This document shows, piece by piece, positions 21,450-32,262 of a stretch of DNA of 64,000 bases; position 1 is the first letter of the stretch, and every line of letters begins with the position of its first letter. The position numbers were made by a program, and so were the translations under genes. The stretch is taken from assembly GCA_015680685.1 (NCBI GenBank), contig MNCI01004656.1:1077567-1141566 (forward strand). Direction: 5' to 3'. The notes beneath the pieces are model-generated. The model had not been told where the DNA came from and did not search any database. It saw nothing but the letters and a program-made list of their open reading frames with translations. The DNA comes from Gnetum montanum (Eukaryota; Streptophyta; Gnetopsida; Gnetales; Gnetaceae).

Positions 21450-23780
21450 CCTAGCTAGGGAATAGATGTGGTTGAAATGAATTTAATTCAATAGGAACAC
21501 ATGAATCATAAAACTCATCATGGAAGAAGAACTTAAATGCATTGGTGAAATCCTTGATCCTTCTGATAAATTTCATTGCGTGCTTATAAAAATGGCCAAG
21601 GCTAGACCATTTACACTCATAAGATATACTAAAATAAAACACCTTTGAAACCTTGCACCAAGTTTTTGACATCAAACTATTCTTACTTCACATAACATAT
21701 TCATCTTCAGGTTTCACGACTTGGACATACTCTACATTAGTTATTTGTAATGCTTGTTCCTATGATTTCTTGTTGAAATCTCAATCTTTCTTGTTAATGA
21801 AATACCTTACAAATGTAATTCTTAAATTGTACCAATAATATAGCTATACCTTTGTCAAGCTTCATATAAGCCAGTCAATCCTCTAGTATTTCATGTTTCT
21901 TGTATCTCTTAAAAATTTGCCCTTTAAAAATCCATGGTATGACTCGATAGCATTATTTATGTGTTTTTGTGCATGGGGAACATCATGGAATGCTCTTACC
22001 CACATCTCCGGAAAAAAAAAGGTTGAAGACAAAAATAAGCAATGAATAAGTGGGTAAAGAGTATATGAGTGTGAATATGAAATTTTATGAAATGATGCCA
22101 AGGAACATAAACTCACTAAATTTGTCTCCATTTAACCATTGTTGTTTTAAGTGTTTAATGAATTTTGAGTTCTCCTGAAACCTATCAATAAATTTTTCTA
22201 TTTCCACAACAACATCTGCAACAGTTTTTCATTCATTCATAATATGACTAAAATGATCACCCATTGCTTTTCTCTAATTGTCATCTCTAAGTTTGGTTGC
22301 CAAGTTCTTCCTCCATGCCCTCCAAACATTCCAAGTGCATAAAAAAATTCTCCTGCCAAAAATAGACTTGTTAAATAATTAAATTTGAGCACATGTTAAG
22401 ATACCTCAAACCAAAGTAGCATGATTTCGAGTAGTTTTTTGAATGTGTTAAAGTTACCTCATAGCATTCATATTTGCCTCTAAGTCATCTAGCATGAAAG
22501 CATTTACTTTCTAACTAAGGTCCTTAGCCTTGCCTCTAAGATGGAGCTCTAAAAGCCAACATCTTATATTAGTTTTGATGCACCTTGAGGATATCATCCA
22601 TGCAATTGGAAGTCCATTATAATATGTATCAAAAGCCATCATGGTATGAAGATGGAACTGCAGAGAGAACCACATGTTTGTACTTAGTTACTAATTCTAC
22701 TAGCATACCAACAATTCTTAAAATGGAACAAAAGCATCCATTATTGAAACTTACACCATATCTTTTAGTGTTGAAAGTGGAATCCATTGCAAGGATACTA
22801 CATTAAGATAGAGATATCATATTTTTGAGCATCCAAGGTGATTACAGCTCGATGATTAATGGGACACCTTGTTCTTGGTTCTCTTCCTAATAGTAAAACA
22901 AAAAATCACTTGTCATTTGGTGCCATATCTAGATACTAATTTTATCATCCTCACTTTTCTTGTAATTAGGTGTTATATGTTTTGCAAATTCTTGTAGATG
23001 TTTTTTTTAACAAGAAAAATATCCCTCTTTTTTGATAGCCCGAACTCATATCCACCCTTTCGTCCATAAACGCACCATCTTAGGATGAATCTCATTAGAA
23101 ATGTGTATGTATTGTGAGTTTCTTTTATTTGTCATGGGATCAAGCAAGCCATGGTAGTAAGCTCCTAATGTGTCAATATGATTCATTTTTTATATATAAT
23201 ACATGCAACATGATTAGCTCCTCTCATATAGCAAACTATGAAAGGACACTGATGACCAACCTTTCTTCTAGTCTTATTTCTTTTTCTACCTTCTTTGGGT
23301 GCTATCCCTATGGTGACATTTGGTTCATACTGGCAATGATACCTCATAAAAGAAAACATATTCAAATAGGGATTCTAGTCTTCTAAATTGTGCATCTTTG
23401 TATTATAAGACATTGTTGCATAAATAAGAAACAATGGTGAGTAACTTACATTATGTGATTGGTGTAATGATTTCCTCATGAGAGTGTCTCCTTTGTCGAT
23501 TTTTGTTTTGTTTTCATTCTATAGAAAAATTTGCAATGAAAGATCTCATTCTTCTATTCACCCTTAATAAAATCATCTACTCTATCTCTATATATCTAAG
23601 CAAATTAATTGTCATAGAAATAAGACCATTAAATATCATCTTTTGAAAAATGCCCTACTAGGGGATTTTGTATTTCTTACTACCACATAGTTTCCTAGAA
23701 ATTGGCATGCTCTTGTATTCCTTGCATTCTTTAAATGTTAATTTTTAAGGAGTTGGTGTAGTATTTTCTATAGTTCACCC
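21450..23780 (-). pseudogene. MULE (Mutator-like) transposase relic
   Basis: Decayed transposase on the minus strand. The N-terminal DNA-binding part lies near 23700-23180 (GHFSKDDI, WSYFYDN, RVDDFIKGE, then CQYEPNVTIGIAPKEGRKR). HGLLDPMTNKRN follows near 23160-23120. DDE-domain landmarks are MMAFDTYYNGLPIAWMIS near 22655, VNAFMLDD near 22490 and IFLCTWNVWRAWRKNLATKL near 22340. Then MWVRAFHDVPHAQ and NNAIESYHGFLKGKF lie near 22010-21910, and RIDWLI after them. A SWIM zinc-finger remnant, YECKWSSLGHFYKHAMK, lies near 21620, with one Cys read as Tyr. Several frameshifts and stops make it dead. Its 5' side is interrupted at 23916-23920 by the LTR retrotransposon; sequence continues at 32258. 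Confidence 0.8.
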
Positions 23781-23915
23781 TTTTTTCCTGGGGACAATTC
23801 CAAATAGAAAAAATACAAAGTTTAATATTTCCCAACATGCAAAACTAGATTCTAAGAAAAATTAGTAATGTAATTTTTGGAATCATGACACCCTATCCCA
23901 ACAGTAGCTTCAATA

Positions 23916-23920
23916 CTTAC
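23916..23920. other. Target-site duplication CTTAC (left)
   Basis: CTTAC directly precedes the LTR at 23921 and recurs at 32258-32262 directly after the other LTR. A 5-bp duplication is the expected footprint of LTR-element integration. Confidence 0.9.
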
Positions 23921-24702
23921 TGATGAGTGGTGAGGTACCCCTACACTCAACCATACGAATACAAGCATTCTCACGTGCGATCCAGTCAAACTCCGCAGAA
24001 GGACTAGTTGTGGCACCTAGATAGTTAGCCTTAGGTCTCAGTTCGCTATCTTCCCACCTGGACTAGTATTATATTTGTCATGTATGGTTTAGTATAGAGT
24101 GAGGTGTATGATGTGTTCCTAATCTAATGCTACTCCTGAAGGAAAGGGAAGATAATATTAACTAAGCGAAGCTAGGAGAAAAAGGGCAAAAGAATCTAAT
24201 CTATCCTAAGTGCGATGAGCATCCGTTCCTTGATTATCCGTACACATCTTGGACTTCGTTCATGACTACCACTGGGATTACCAAGCACAGATCCTAGGTA
24301 CACCACTGGGTTACCAAGTAATCACACTTAAATGCTCATAATCAAGTCATACTCATTCCGCATTCTAAGAGATAAGGGTGAGAGAGACTAATTAGGAAAG
24401 TAGTAAATAATAATTAAATAAATAAATAAACAAAGTGAATGCTACAATAATGAAGTAATCTCAATCTTTATTTCTGGTCATGTGCGTGTCCAAGTATGTC
24501 ACACTCGAATAAAGGATGATGTACAATTACATTCACCACACTATAGGCAGACATGGGAAAATAATCTATCTCTAGAGGGATCAAATTGCCAAAGCTTCGC
24601 TACTTTTATTCTATATCTTTTAAACAAGGGAGAGCCACTTCTTATTTATAGACATTGTGGCAGACTGCGATATCACGGCCCATGCGATATCGCATACCAT
24701 CA
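23921..24702 (-). mobile_element. 3' LTR of the gag/ORF2 element
   Basis: Begins TGATGAGTGGTGAGGTACCC and ends CATACCATCA. It aligns over its whole length with 31442-32257. It lacks a 34-bp stretch present in the other LTR near its outer end, where GCGATATC-type words are reiterated; loss between these words explains the difference. Because coding is on the minus strand, this is the downstream LTR. Confidence 0.9.
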
Positions 24703-24711
24703 TACCTCCAC
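24703..24711 (-). other. Short polypurine tract
   Basis: On the minus strand the sequence just before the 3' LTR reads GTGGAGGTA, a short purine run in the place where plus-strand DNA synthesis would be primed. It is weak compared with typical tracts. Confidence 0.4.
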
Positions 24712-24808
24712 GACTGAATAAAAACTTGTCCTCGAGTTACAATGATTACACAGTGGATAGGTATGGGATTATTAACTGGAAAAATGGAATGATGCCGTAA
24801 TGTGGAAC

Positions 24809-27558
24809 TCATATAGTTCCTAGTGGTGATGGCTCCTCCATTGGTGCCTTCCCTTTGTCTTGTGCTCTAGGATTTGAGGCTTGATAGTGTTGAAGTATGG
24901 CCTGGAGCTTCTCCTCTTTGGTCCGAGGGTCTTGTGCCATCCATGCTAATGTTTTGATGTTTGATGGAGTTGGCACTTCCCATAGATAGGGTAGTTGCAG
25001 GAACATCAGTTGGCTCTGACATACCATGCCGCGAACATCCATCGTTCCTCCTCATAGGCTCTAGCTTTGTTCTTGTATTCGTGAAGGTGCATTAGCCATC
25101 TAGCCAAGTTTGCTATGAGATCCTTCTATCCTTGGTAGCTAGCCTTTACCACCTCAAGTTTAGAATTTGCAACATCTAGTTTCTTCGCCAGCTTCTTGCG
25201 CTCTGAAAATTTTGCTTCATATTTGATGTGGGAGGTTGCTACCTACTGCTCGAGCTCTGACCTCAGGCACCTTGCTATTAACATGGCAAGGTTGGCATAT
25301 CTAATATTTCCCAACTCCATGTACTCTATCAAGTCTTGAATATGTAGGTCCCAGTTCTTAATGTCCACTTGGTGGGCGAAAGCATATGTGTCCAATATGG
25401 CCCACCAATCAGTTTGTTGAGCACTAATGGTGTTGATTTGGGCCTTGGCCATATGGATCTCCTTCTCTAGGATTTTTTTCTACATTCCTACCTGATTGTA
25501 GAAGTGCTCCTTTAGCTTTTCATGTCGTTTAGCCTCATTTTGCCACGCGCTAATCTCAATTGCTGACTTTTGGTGAATAGCGCGTACCTCCTCCATTGAG
25601 AGGGTTCGATTTTCTCTGGCTAAATGGTTTACATCTTGGTTGACTTGGATAAATTTTTCTTGTAATTGGTGGAAGTGTTCATTGAGAATATTCTTTTACT
25701 TTTCTACAGTGGTCAACCGAAGATTATCAGTCGCAAGCTGTTTATTTTCTTCTTGCAAGGCTTTGAGTGCCTTAAGATGCACATAAGTTTGCGCCTATGA
25801 TGCGGAGGCATCCCAAACAGTCTTCTCCTTTTCATCTACCACCCTTTTATTTTCTATTATTAATTTAGTTAGTTACTCCATTCTAAAATTTTCTAATTGG
25901 TCTGCGGGAACAAATTGCAAAGGATCGTGTTGTGATGCTTGTAAGGCCACGAGTTGCCCTTGTAGTTTTTGCACTTTAGCTTCAGCATGCTCTGCCCTTA
26001 CCTTTGTTAAGACCAGTTTCCCCTTCATGGAAATGAGGTTTGATTGAATTGTTGTTACATCCTGAGGGATGTCAAATAGGGATGTCATTACTTGCCTTGT
26101 TTGAAGCAATCTATCAAGCGCATCCTCATGTTCCACAGGAGTCATTGAGGTTTTGGCCAAAGTTTGAGCATCTCGTGCTCCTGAGAGATCTACCGGTGGC
26201 ACAACAAGTACATTGAAACATTTTTTGATGTGGTTCATGACCACATCTGCAGCTCCCATGACATTCTAGTGTTGCATGACCACCACAGTGGCCCCTTCAC
26301 TAGTCTCTAACTGCACCTGGAAAGATGCCGCATTTCCTAAGATCCTTTTTGACCATCTACTTTCCCCTCCTCCTGTTTGAATAGATATTTCTCCTCTTGT
26401 ATGATCCAATGAAATAGTACATTGGCTGGCATCATTGATGACACAGAAGAGGTTTGTGTCATCATGACTTCCCCAACTGACCATCTCAGCGATGGCCCTA
26501 AGATGGCTCATCGATGATCTGTAGTCTTGCGGTGGCGGCAGCAAATCTTGGCATGTGTTGGTCCCTGCTTCCTGTTGTTGGTTGGGACCAGTGGTTGGAG
26601 GTTGACTAGGTCCAACCACCTATTCTTCTTCTTGTTCTAGTCCCAGCTCTTCGCCAGTGCTCTTCCTTTAGCAATTCTATATATGAAGTAGTCTAGGCTT
26701 TTCGAAGGACATCATTGGTGTATCCCCAGATACCAGCACATCGGCAAATATTTCTGATAAGATAGGGGAATGGCAACACCATATTCCCTATCTTTCATTC
26801 TTTGAACCACCTCAGGATCTCTGTCAAATATAGATGGGGCAGGTTAGCGTTAACCTTTTCCATCAACACTGCACATCCTCTAGCCACATACATTGATATT
26901 ATTTTGAGGTCCTTTGTGGGGAAGAGGTGATATGTTCCAATTCTGAAGTAAACTCTCTCTTCCGTTGTCAATTCACCAAACACTTTATCCTTTCCATAAG
27001 CCTTCTCTAACCAATCCTTTTGCACATCAGGGTCTGAACGGGTGGATAACCGAGCAACCTGGGGTCCTGTCTTTGGAAGGTTTAACACTTTCAAAATGGC
27101 TTGTGCAGAAAAGTCTACTATCACACCACAAATATTTACAGTAGTGCCTTGCTCCCTATTGTGCCGAAATTGGTACATTTCTCCTAGGTACCAAACACCG
27201 CTTTCAGAGAGGATAGGCCAGAAGGGAGACCCTTTGAGGTGATCCCTAACAGCCTCAGGAGCAAACCTTGCAAATGATTCAAAGTTCAATTCCATAATCA
27301 TTGTAGCGAATGTGGACTTCTCGTGGATGGCCTGAACACATTCTTGGGGAACGTGAGTTGTTGTCCTAGTTCAGGCCCTACAACATCTCCTCCTTCTACC
27401 TTCACAGACCATCTAGGAGGAGGTTCATCTTGATGGATGATGAATGATTGCTCCTCCTGTTCTACATGTTGTCTGGTAGGTCTTTGTCTTCCACCTCTTC
27501 GAGCTTGTTTGCTTCCACCTTGGGCAAGACCTTCTTGCTGACCACATTTCGGGGCCAT
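24809..27558 (-). pseudogene. ORF2 of the LTR element: plant transposon-protein domain plus long coiled coil
   Basis: Starts MAPKCGQQEGLAQGG at 27558, where a TTGTAG acceptor-like sequence abuts the ATG, so it may be made from a spliced RNA. About 916 codons, broken by frameshifts near 27350, 26630 and 25050 and by roughly nine stops, mostly TAG. Residues about 70-310 (27350-26640) carry FESFARFAPEAVRDH, VNICGVIVDFSAQAILKVLN, YFRIGTYHLFPTKDLK and PYLIRNICRCAG, resembling PF20167/Athila ORF-1 proteins. Next comes a polar Pro/Gln linker (26620-26520). From 26250 to 25080 heptad-like, Lys/Glu/Gln/Leu-rich sequence predicts a long coiled coil. The end reads RTKEEKLQAILQHYQASN and DKGKAPMEEPSPLGTI. 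Function unknown; env-like, chaperone or packaging roles are all guesses. Confidence 0.65.
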
Positions 27559-29309
27559 CTACAATCACACGGGCCAAGCATTAGTAAGATTTTTTTGCAA
27601 GTTAAGTTATACCTTACTGCTTGCCTTAATTAATGATCTTATGTTATCATGTGTGATAGTGCCTGAAAGTTTGTAATAATGAGTCCTGTGACTTAGGTGG
27701 TTTCCATTTTAGTCTCCCGGTATACCTAAGGGTTAAATGATTTTTAGGCACAATTGTTCTAAGTGTTAGAGTTAATTAACCTAGTTGATGTCCTTTGGAT
27801 AATGATAAATTTCAAAAATGTTAGGCACTTTTCAGCAAGTGTCCCTCCCCCATGACTAAACTGAACACTTTAGGTTCAAGCAGGTTCAAACGGAATTAGA
27901 ATCGGAGTACTAGCAAGCGAGATAGAGTGAGAAAAGCAAGGGCCACACAATTGCGAGTTGCAGAGAAAAATTTCAAAAACTCCCCCTGTGTAAATGGCAA
28001 AATNNNNNNNNNNNNNNNNNNNNGTCACCTATTTATAGACAGATGGGATTTTCTTGAAATTAATGTTGGAAATTGAGGACATTGGCTATGATCAAAATGT
28101 TCTAGGGTAATTTTATGAATTCAAAGGCACCATTAATGATGACGGTGTGGATTTTATCAATACAACCTTGGGTGGTAAGAAAAAGGGTATTTAATGATAC
28201 ATTGGAACGGTAAAATTCAAAGGGATAATAATAAGGAAAGAATGTTAGGAAAAATGATGCTAAGGATAAGAAATGGTGTGTGTGTGCTATGTCATAAGTG
28301 AGAATTACAAAACATTACACAAGTTGGTCCTCCCCAAAGTAGCTTCCAACCTATAATGCCCTTGTGTAACCATACTTAAAGTGTTCATGGGCACTAGAAG
28401 GGTTAAATGTAATCCGCACAAACTCCACAAAACACAGACATGTAAATATCACGAACAGTGAGATGAAACGAACTATAGAAAGGGATCGTAGATATTGGGA
28501 CATGAGGTAACTAACCCAGGGCATAGTGAATCCTGCGTGCAAAGCATGATTAAGGTGTCATTACCCCATCATTCCAAGATCAGGACCAAGTCCATTCCTC
28601 TAATCAGTGACATCGCATTTTTTCATCCCATGATGAGCAACTATGAGAGTACCATAACAACAAGGTGTACAATCACTTGGCATTTCATTCAAGGGAGGTG
28701 ATTTTTGTTTTATGGCACTTTTATTTTCTTTTTCTTCTCTTTTTTTTTTGAAAACTGAATCTAGAGAAGCCAACAACCTTCAGGCATGGGTGCATGTCTT
28801 TCTAGTGGGATCCCCTAGAACAACATTGGATTTTTGAGTGCCCTTTTGATTACTCTTACTCCCATTTTTCATTAGATCTACAAGGATCTTAGTACAACCA
28901 TATTGCATGATAACTTCCACAGAGGCCACCAAAGAGAATCCACAAATCCCCTTCATGTCACACCCTAATCATTCCCTCTTTGTCCATCCTTCTTCATTCT
29001 GGGTACAATAAACATAAAATTAATTTTAATTTTTTCATAATTTCAAGAATATCACTGTACCCTCGAATAGAACCTCTTATTTGTAGAATGGATGAGTGGG
29101 TGTAATGGGCTCACTGTCCAAATAATTGATTACTCATGACTTAATAATATAGAACACACCTCAACCAATGATCCACATGAGTGTTTTATTCATGAATGAG
29201 ATTACTTACAAAAGCGTAAAAAGACAAAAAGACAAAAAAACATACAAAAACACAAAAATATAAAAAGATAAAACAAAAAATTAAAAAATTAAAGAAAAAT
29301 AAAAAGTTA
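27559..29309. other. Non-coding spacer of the LTR element where pol would be expected
   Basis: No retroviral enzyme motif was found on either strand. It contains a 20-base assembly gap (28004-28023), a T-rich run near 28725-28755 and a very A-rich low-complexity tract at about 29208-29305 right after the gag end. The length suggests replacement of pol by unrelated sequence and not a simple deletion to nothing. Confidence 0.5.
28004..28023. other. Assembly gap (20 N)
   Basis: Undetermined bases within the spacer of the LTR element. The missing length is unknown, so a hidden insertion cannot be excluded. Confidence 1.
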
Positions 29310-31309
29310 TTAATCCTGATTGTTATGGGAATGGGGGATATCCCCCATAACTAATCGGTTGAGCATGGCCAGGATTAATAAATGAAGAATGAGAATCCTT
29401 GCATGTTGGAAATATTCGGGCTTGGTCATATTTACCTCGTCGGGGTTTACACACTTGATTGTAATAAGCATAGTGGGGTACTTTATACAATGTACTTCCC
29501 GAATAACAAGTTGACCCACTATGATGTTTGTGCTCGGACGATGGTATGCAAGGATTAGCATGATGCCTCCCATGGTTGTGTTCATTGGGCCGTATGGTTG
29601 TTGGAGTGTGAGTTGGTGGCCTTGATGAAGTTACATGAGGTGTTGGGTTCAAAGGTAAGGGTGCATCACAATGTGGGACTTGTGCTGAATTAGAGGATGC
29701 AGTGGCCTTGGGATTGTGTTGTCCCTTCTTATGGCCATGTTTAAAGAAAGGATGCTTTTTGATACTGAGGAGGCTTTGCACTGCTGTTATTAGTAGTAGG
29801 ACAAGTGTCGTTCATGGGTTGTTGTTGTGGTGCAGGCATCTTAGGAATAGTTGGTGGCGATGTATTAGGAGGGAAAGGATGAGAATATTGAAAGTTAGGA
29901 GGAGTATAAGGTGCACAAGGTGGTGGTTGTGTTGGAGGCCTGGGTTGATAGTATTGTGAAGAATAGTAATGTGGTGAGATAGAGTATGTTGGCTCAGTTG
30001 GAGAAACAAGATGTTGAATGTGATAAGCATTTGGATTTGGATGATATGAAGGGTGTCTCCACTCTAAGGGTGGTCTCCCCCACGACTTGGATTGTTGCCA
30101 CTATGATTGAACACAGTATCTCTGTACAAACTATGGATGTAACGTGTTTGCCCAATGCTCACGTAAGTGTAACAATATTTGGCATTGGCCTTTGGGGTGA
30201 TCGTACAGGCATATGTTGCATTCATACGTATGATTGGTAGTTAAACTCTTATTTTCCTTATCCCTTCTTTCTGAATGTCTAATGTTTTTTCCTGCTTCTT
30301 GGGTTGTCAAAACTCTATCTCCAATAATGTTGATATATTCTTCACACTTTTGATTCATCCATTCCAACATTTTATTGATCTTTGCCTTGGCTTCTTCTAA
30401 CGTTTGTTGTATTGGAAAAGATGATTCTTTCTCCTTGTGATTGGTTGATTTCTCCTTTTTATGATCATGGACCTTTGTTAAGTTGAAATTTTGGTCTCAT
30501 TGATGTTTTTCAACACTCTCCCATCAAGCGATTTCTCCTTCTTCTTTTGCTACCTGCTTAATAAGCACTTGGACTTGATGGGTTTGTAGTTCGTATAGTT
30601 GACCTTGGGCATACATGCCTAAGGTCTCTCTTGTTTCATTACGTAGCCCATCAATGATATGGTACATTAGCCTTTCCTTGGAAAACCCATGGCCTAGATA
30701 GTTGTTTAATAGAGCATAATATCTTTCTAAGGCCATGTCCAAGGGTTCATGTTGTGCTTGTTTCCATCCTTGGATTTGTTTCCTCAAGCTTGACACTCTT
30801 GCGTAGGTTTGATATTTTTTGTTAAATACTTCTACCATTGTTGACCAACATCGTATTGAATTAGGTTTTAATGATCTATACCATACTTTTGCTTGGACAA
30901 CGAGTGTCATGGGAAAGAGCTTAAGGTTTTGCCAATCATTATCAATGTTATTCCATATACAGGCATCGTAGAAGGTTTGTAAATGTTGATGCGGATCTAA
31001 GTCATAGCCTACTGAAAAATTAGGAAAGCTGTTTAAATTAAGCCTAGGTAGACGGCTCTCTTTACGATGCCTACATGAGATTCAAACAACCTCTTGTATT
31101 TACGTTAAGCTTGTAGTGGCCAGTGGGGATTCATCGTCATCAGGTAAGTTATGCTGTCATGTGTTGTGATGACGTTGTTTTTGTTCATATTCATAAGAAA
31201 CTCCCAATTCAGGTTGTATACTCCAATCTTCATCATCATATAGTTCTTTGGTTCTCCAATGAACTTCCTCACTAGGTGTGGAATTATTGTAATCTTGTAG
31301 GAAAGGCAT
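29310..31309 (-). pseudogene. gag of the LTR element (Retrotrans_gag type)
   Basis: Probable start ATG at 31309 in a good context (CAACAATGCC), reading MPFLQDYNN. The capsid-like core is well kept at 31010-30524: YDLDPHQHLQTFYDACIW, WNNIDNDWQNLKLFPMTL, VWYRSLKPNSIRCWSTMVEV and HGFSKERLMYHIIDGL, the standard Retrotrans_gag layout for RNA packaging. A zinc-knuckle-like CNICLYDHPKGQC lies near 30220. A very Pro/Gln/Tyr/His-rich tail follows (30110-29310), spread over shifted frames. Stops near 31160-31070 and 30520 and frameshifts in the tail disable it. The gag core is among the best preserved coding sequences of the element. Confidence 0.75.
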
Positions 31310-31420
31310 TGTTGTGTGTGAATTTATGTGACTTTTTATAATTACTTATTTTCTAAAAGATATATCATTAATACCTAAACAACGACCTTGTATGATATAA
31401 CTAATCTAGATAACTGGCAT

Positions 31421-31440
31421 CGTCCCTGGCAATGGCGCCA
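31421..31440 (-). other. Primer-binding site, tRNA-Asp type
   Basis: On the minus strand, one base inside the LTR, the sequence reads TGGCGCCATTGCCAGGGACG. This matches the complement of the plant tRNA-Asp 3' end (TGGCGCCGTTGCCGGGG) apart from G-to-A changes. tRNA-Asp primer sites are typical of Athila-related gypsy elements. Confidence 0.85.
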
Positions 31441-31441
31441 A

Positions 31442-32257
31442 TGATGAGTGGTGAGGTACCCTTACATTCAACCATACGAATACGAGCGTTCTCATGTGCG
31501 ATCCGGTTGAACTCCGCAGACGGACTAGTTCTGGCACCTATATAGTTAGCCTTAGGTCATAGTTCGTTGTCTTCCCACCTGGACTAGTATTATATTTGTC
31601 ACGTATGGTTTAGTCCAGAGTGAGGTGTATGATGTGTTCCTAATCTAATGATACTCCTAAAGGCAAGGGAAGATAATATTAACTAAGCTAAGCTAGGAGA
31701 AAAAGAGCAAAAGAATCTAATCTAGCCTAAGTGCGATGAGCATCCATTCCTTGATTACTCGTACACATCTTGGACTTCGTGCATGACTACCACTAGGATT
31801 ACCAAGCGCAAATCCTAGGTATGCCACTGGGTTACTAGGTAATCACACTTAAATGCTCGTAATCAAGTCGTACTCATTCCGCGTTCTCAGAGATAAGGGT
31901 GAGGGAGACTAATTAGGAAAGCAGTAAATAACAATTAAATAAATAAATAAACAAAGTGAATGCTGCAATGATGAAGTAATATTGATCTTTATTTTTGGTC
32001 ATGTGTGTGTCCAAGTACGTCACACTCGAATAAAGGATGTCGTACAATTACATTCACCACACTACGGGCAGACATGGGAAAATAATCTATCTCTGGAGGG
32101 ATCAAACTGCTAGAGCTTTGCTACTTCTATTCTATATCTTTTAAACAAGGGAGATCAGCTTCTTATTTATAGACATTACGGTGGACTGCGATATCGCATA
32201 CGCGATATCACAGGGGACGATGCGATATCATGGCCCATACGATATTGCATTCCATCA
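31442..32257 (-). mobile_element. 5' LTR of the gag/ORF2 element
   Basis: An 816-bp direct copy of 23921-24702, with TGATG...CATCA ends. The outer 70 bases hold five or six overlapping GCGATATCGC-like palindromic words. This is the promoter-bearing LTR by orientation; no clear TATA box stands out. Confidence 0.9.
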
Positions 32258-32262
32258 CTTAC
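32258..32262. other. Target-site duplication CTTAC (right)
   Basis: Matches CTTAC at 23916-23920 on the other side of the element. Confidence 0.9.

Larger units (their letters stand above)
23921..32257 (-). mobile_element. Complete non-autonomous LTR retrotransposon (gag + ORF2, no pol)
   Basis: An 8.3-kb element with both LTRs (782 and 816 bp, TGATG...CATCA ends), matching CTTAC target duplications, a tRNA-Asp-type primer site and two coding regions on the minus strand: gag (31309-29310) and ORF2 (27558-24809). The 1.7 kb between them shows no protease, RT, RNase H or integrase motif in any frame I could read, so the element depended on a partner for copying and integration. The primer type and gag style point to the Athila/Tat side of Ty3/gypsy. 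The LTRs differ at roughly one site in ten over the first 150 bases by eye, so insertion is old. It lies inside a MULE relic. Confidence 0.85.

Noticed and set aside
27042-27633. Plus-strand open frames opposite ORF2
   Set aside because: Mirror frames of the minus-strand coding region, with no motifs of their own.
29702-30240. Plus-strand open frames opposite the gag tail, Arg/Trp/Cys-rich
   Set aside because: Complement of the Pro/His/Gln-rich gag tail; the amino-acid make-up is what that complement would give.
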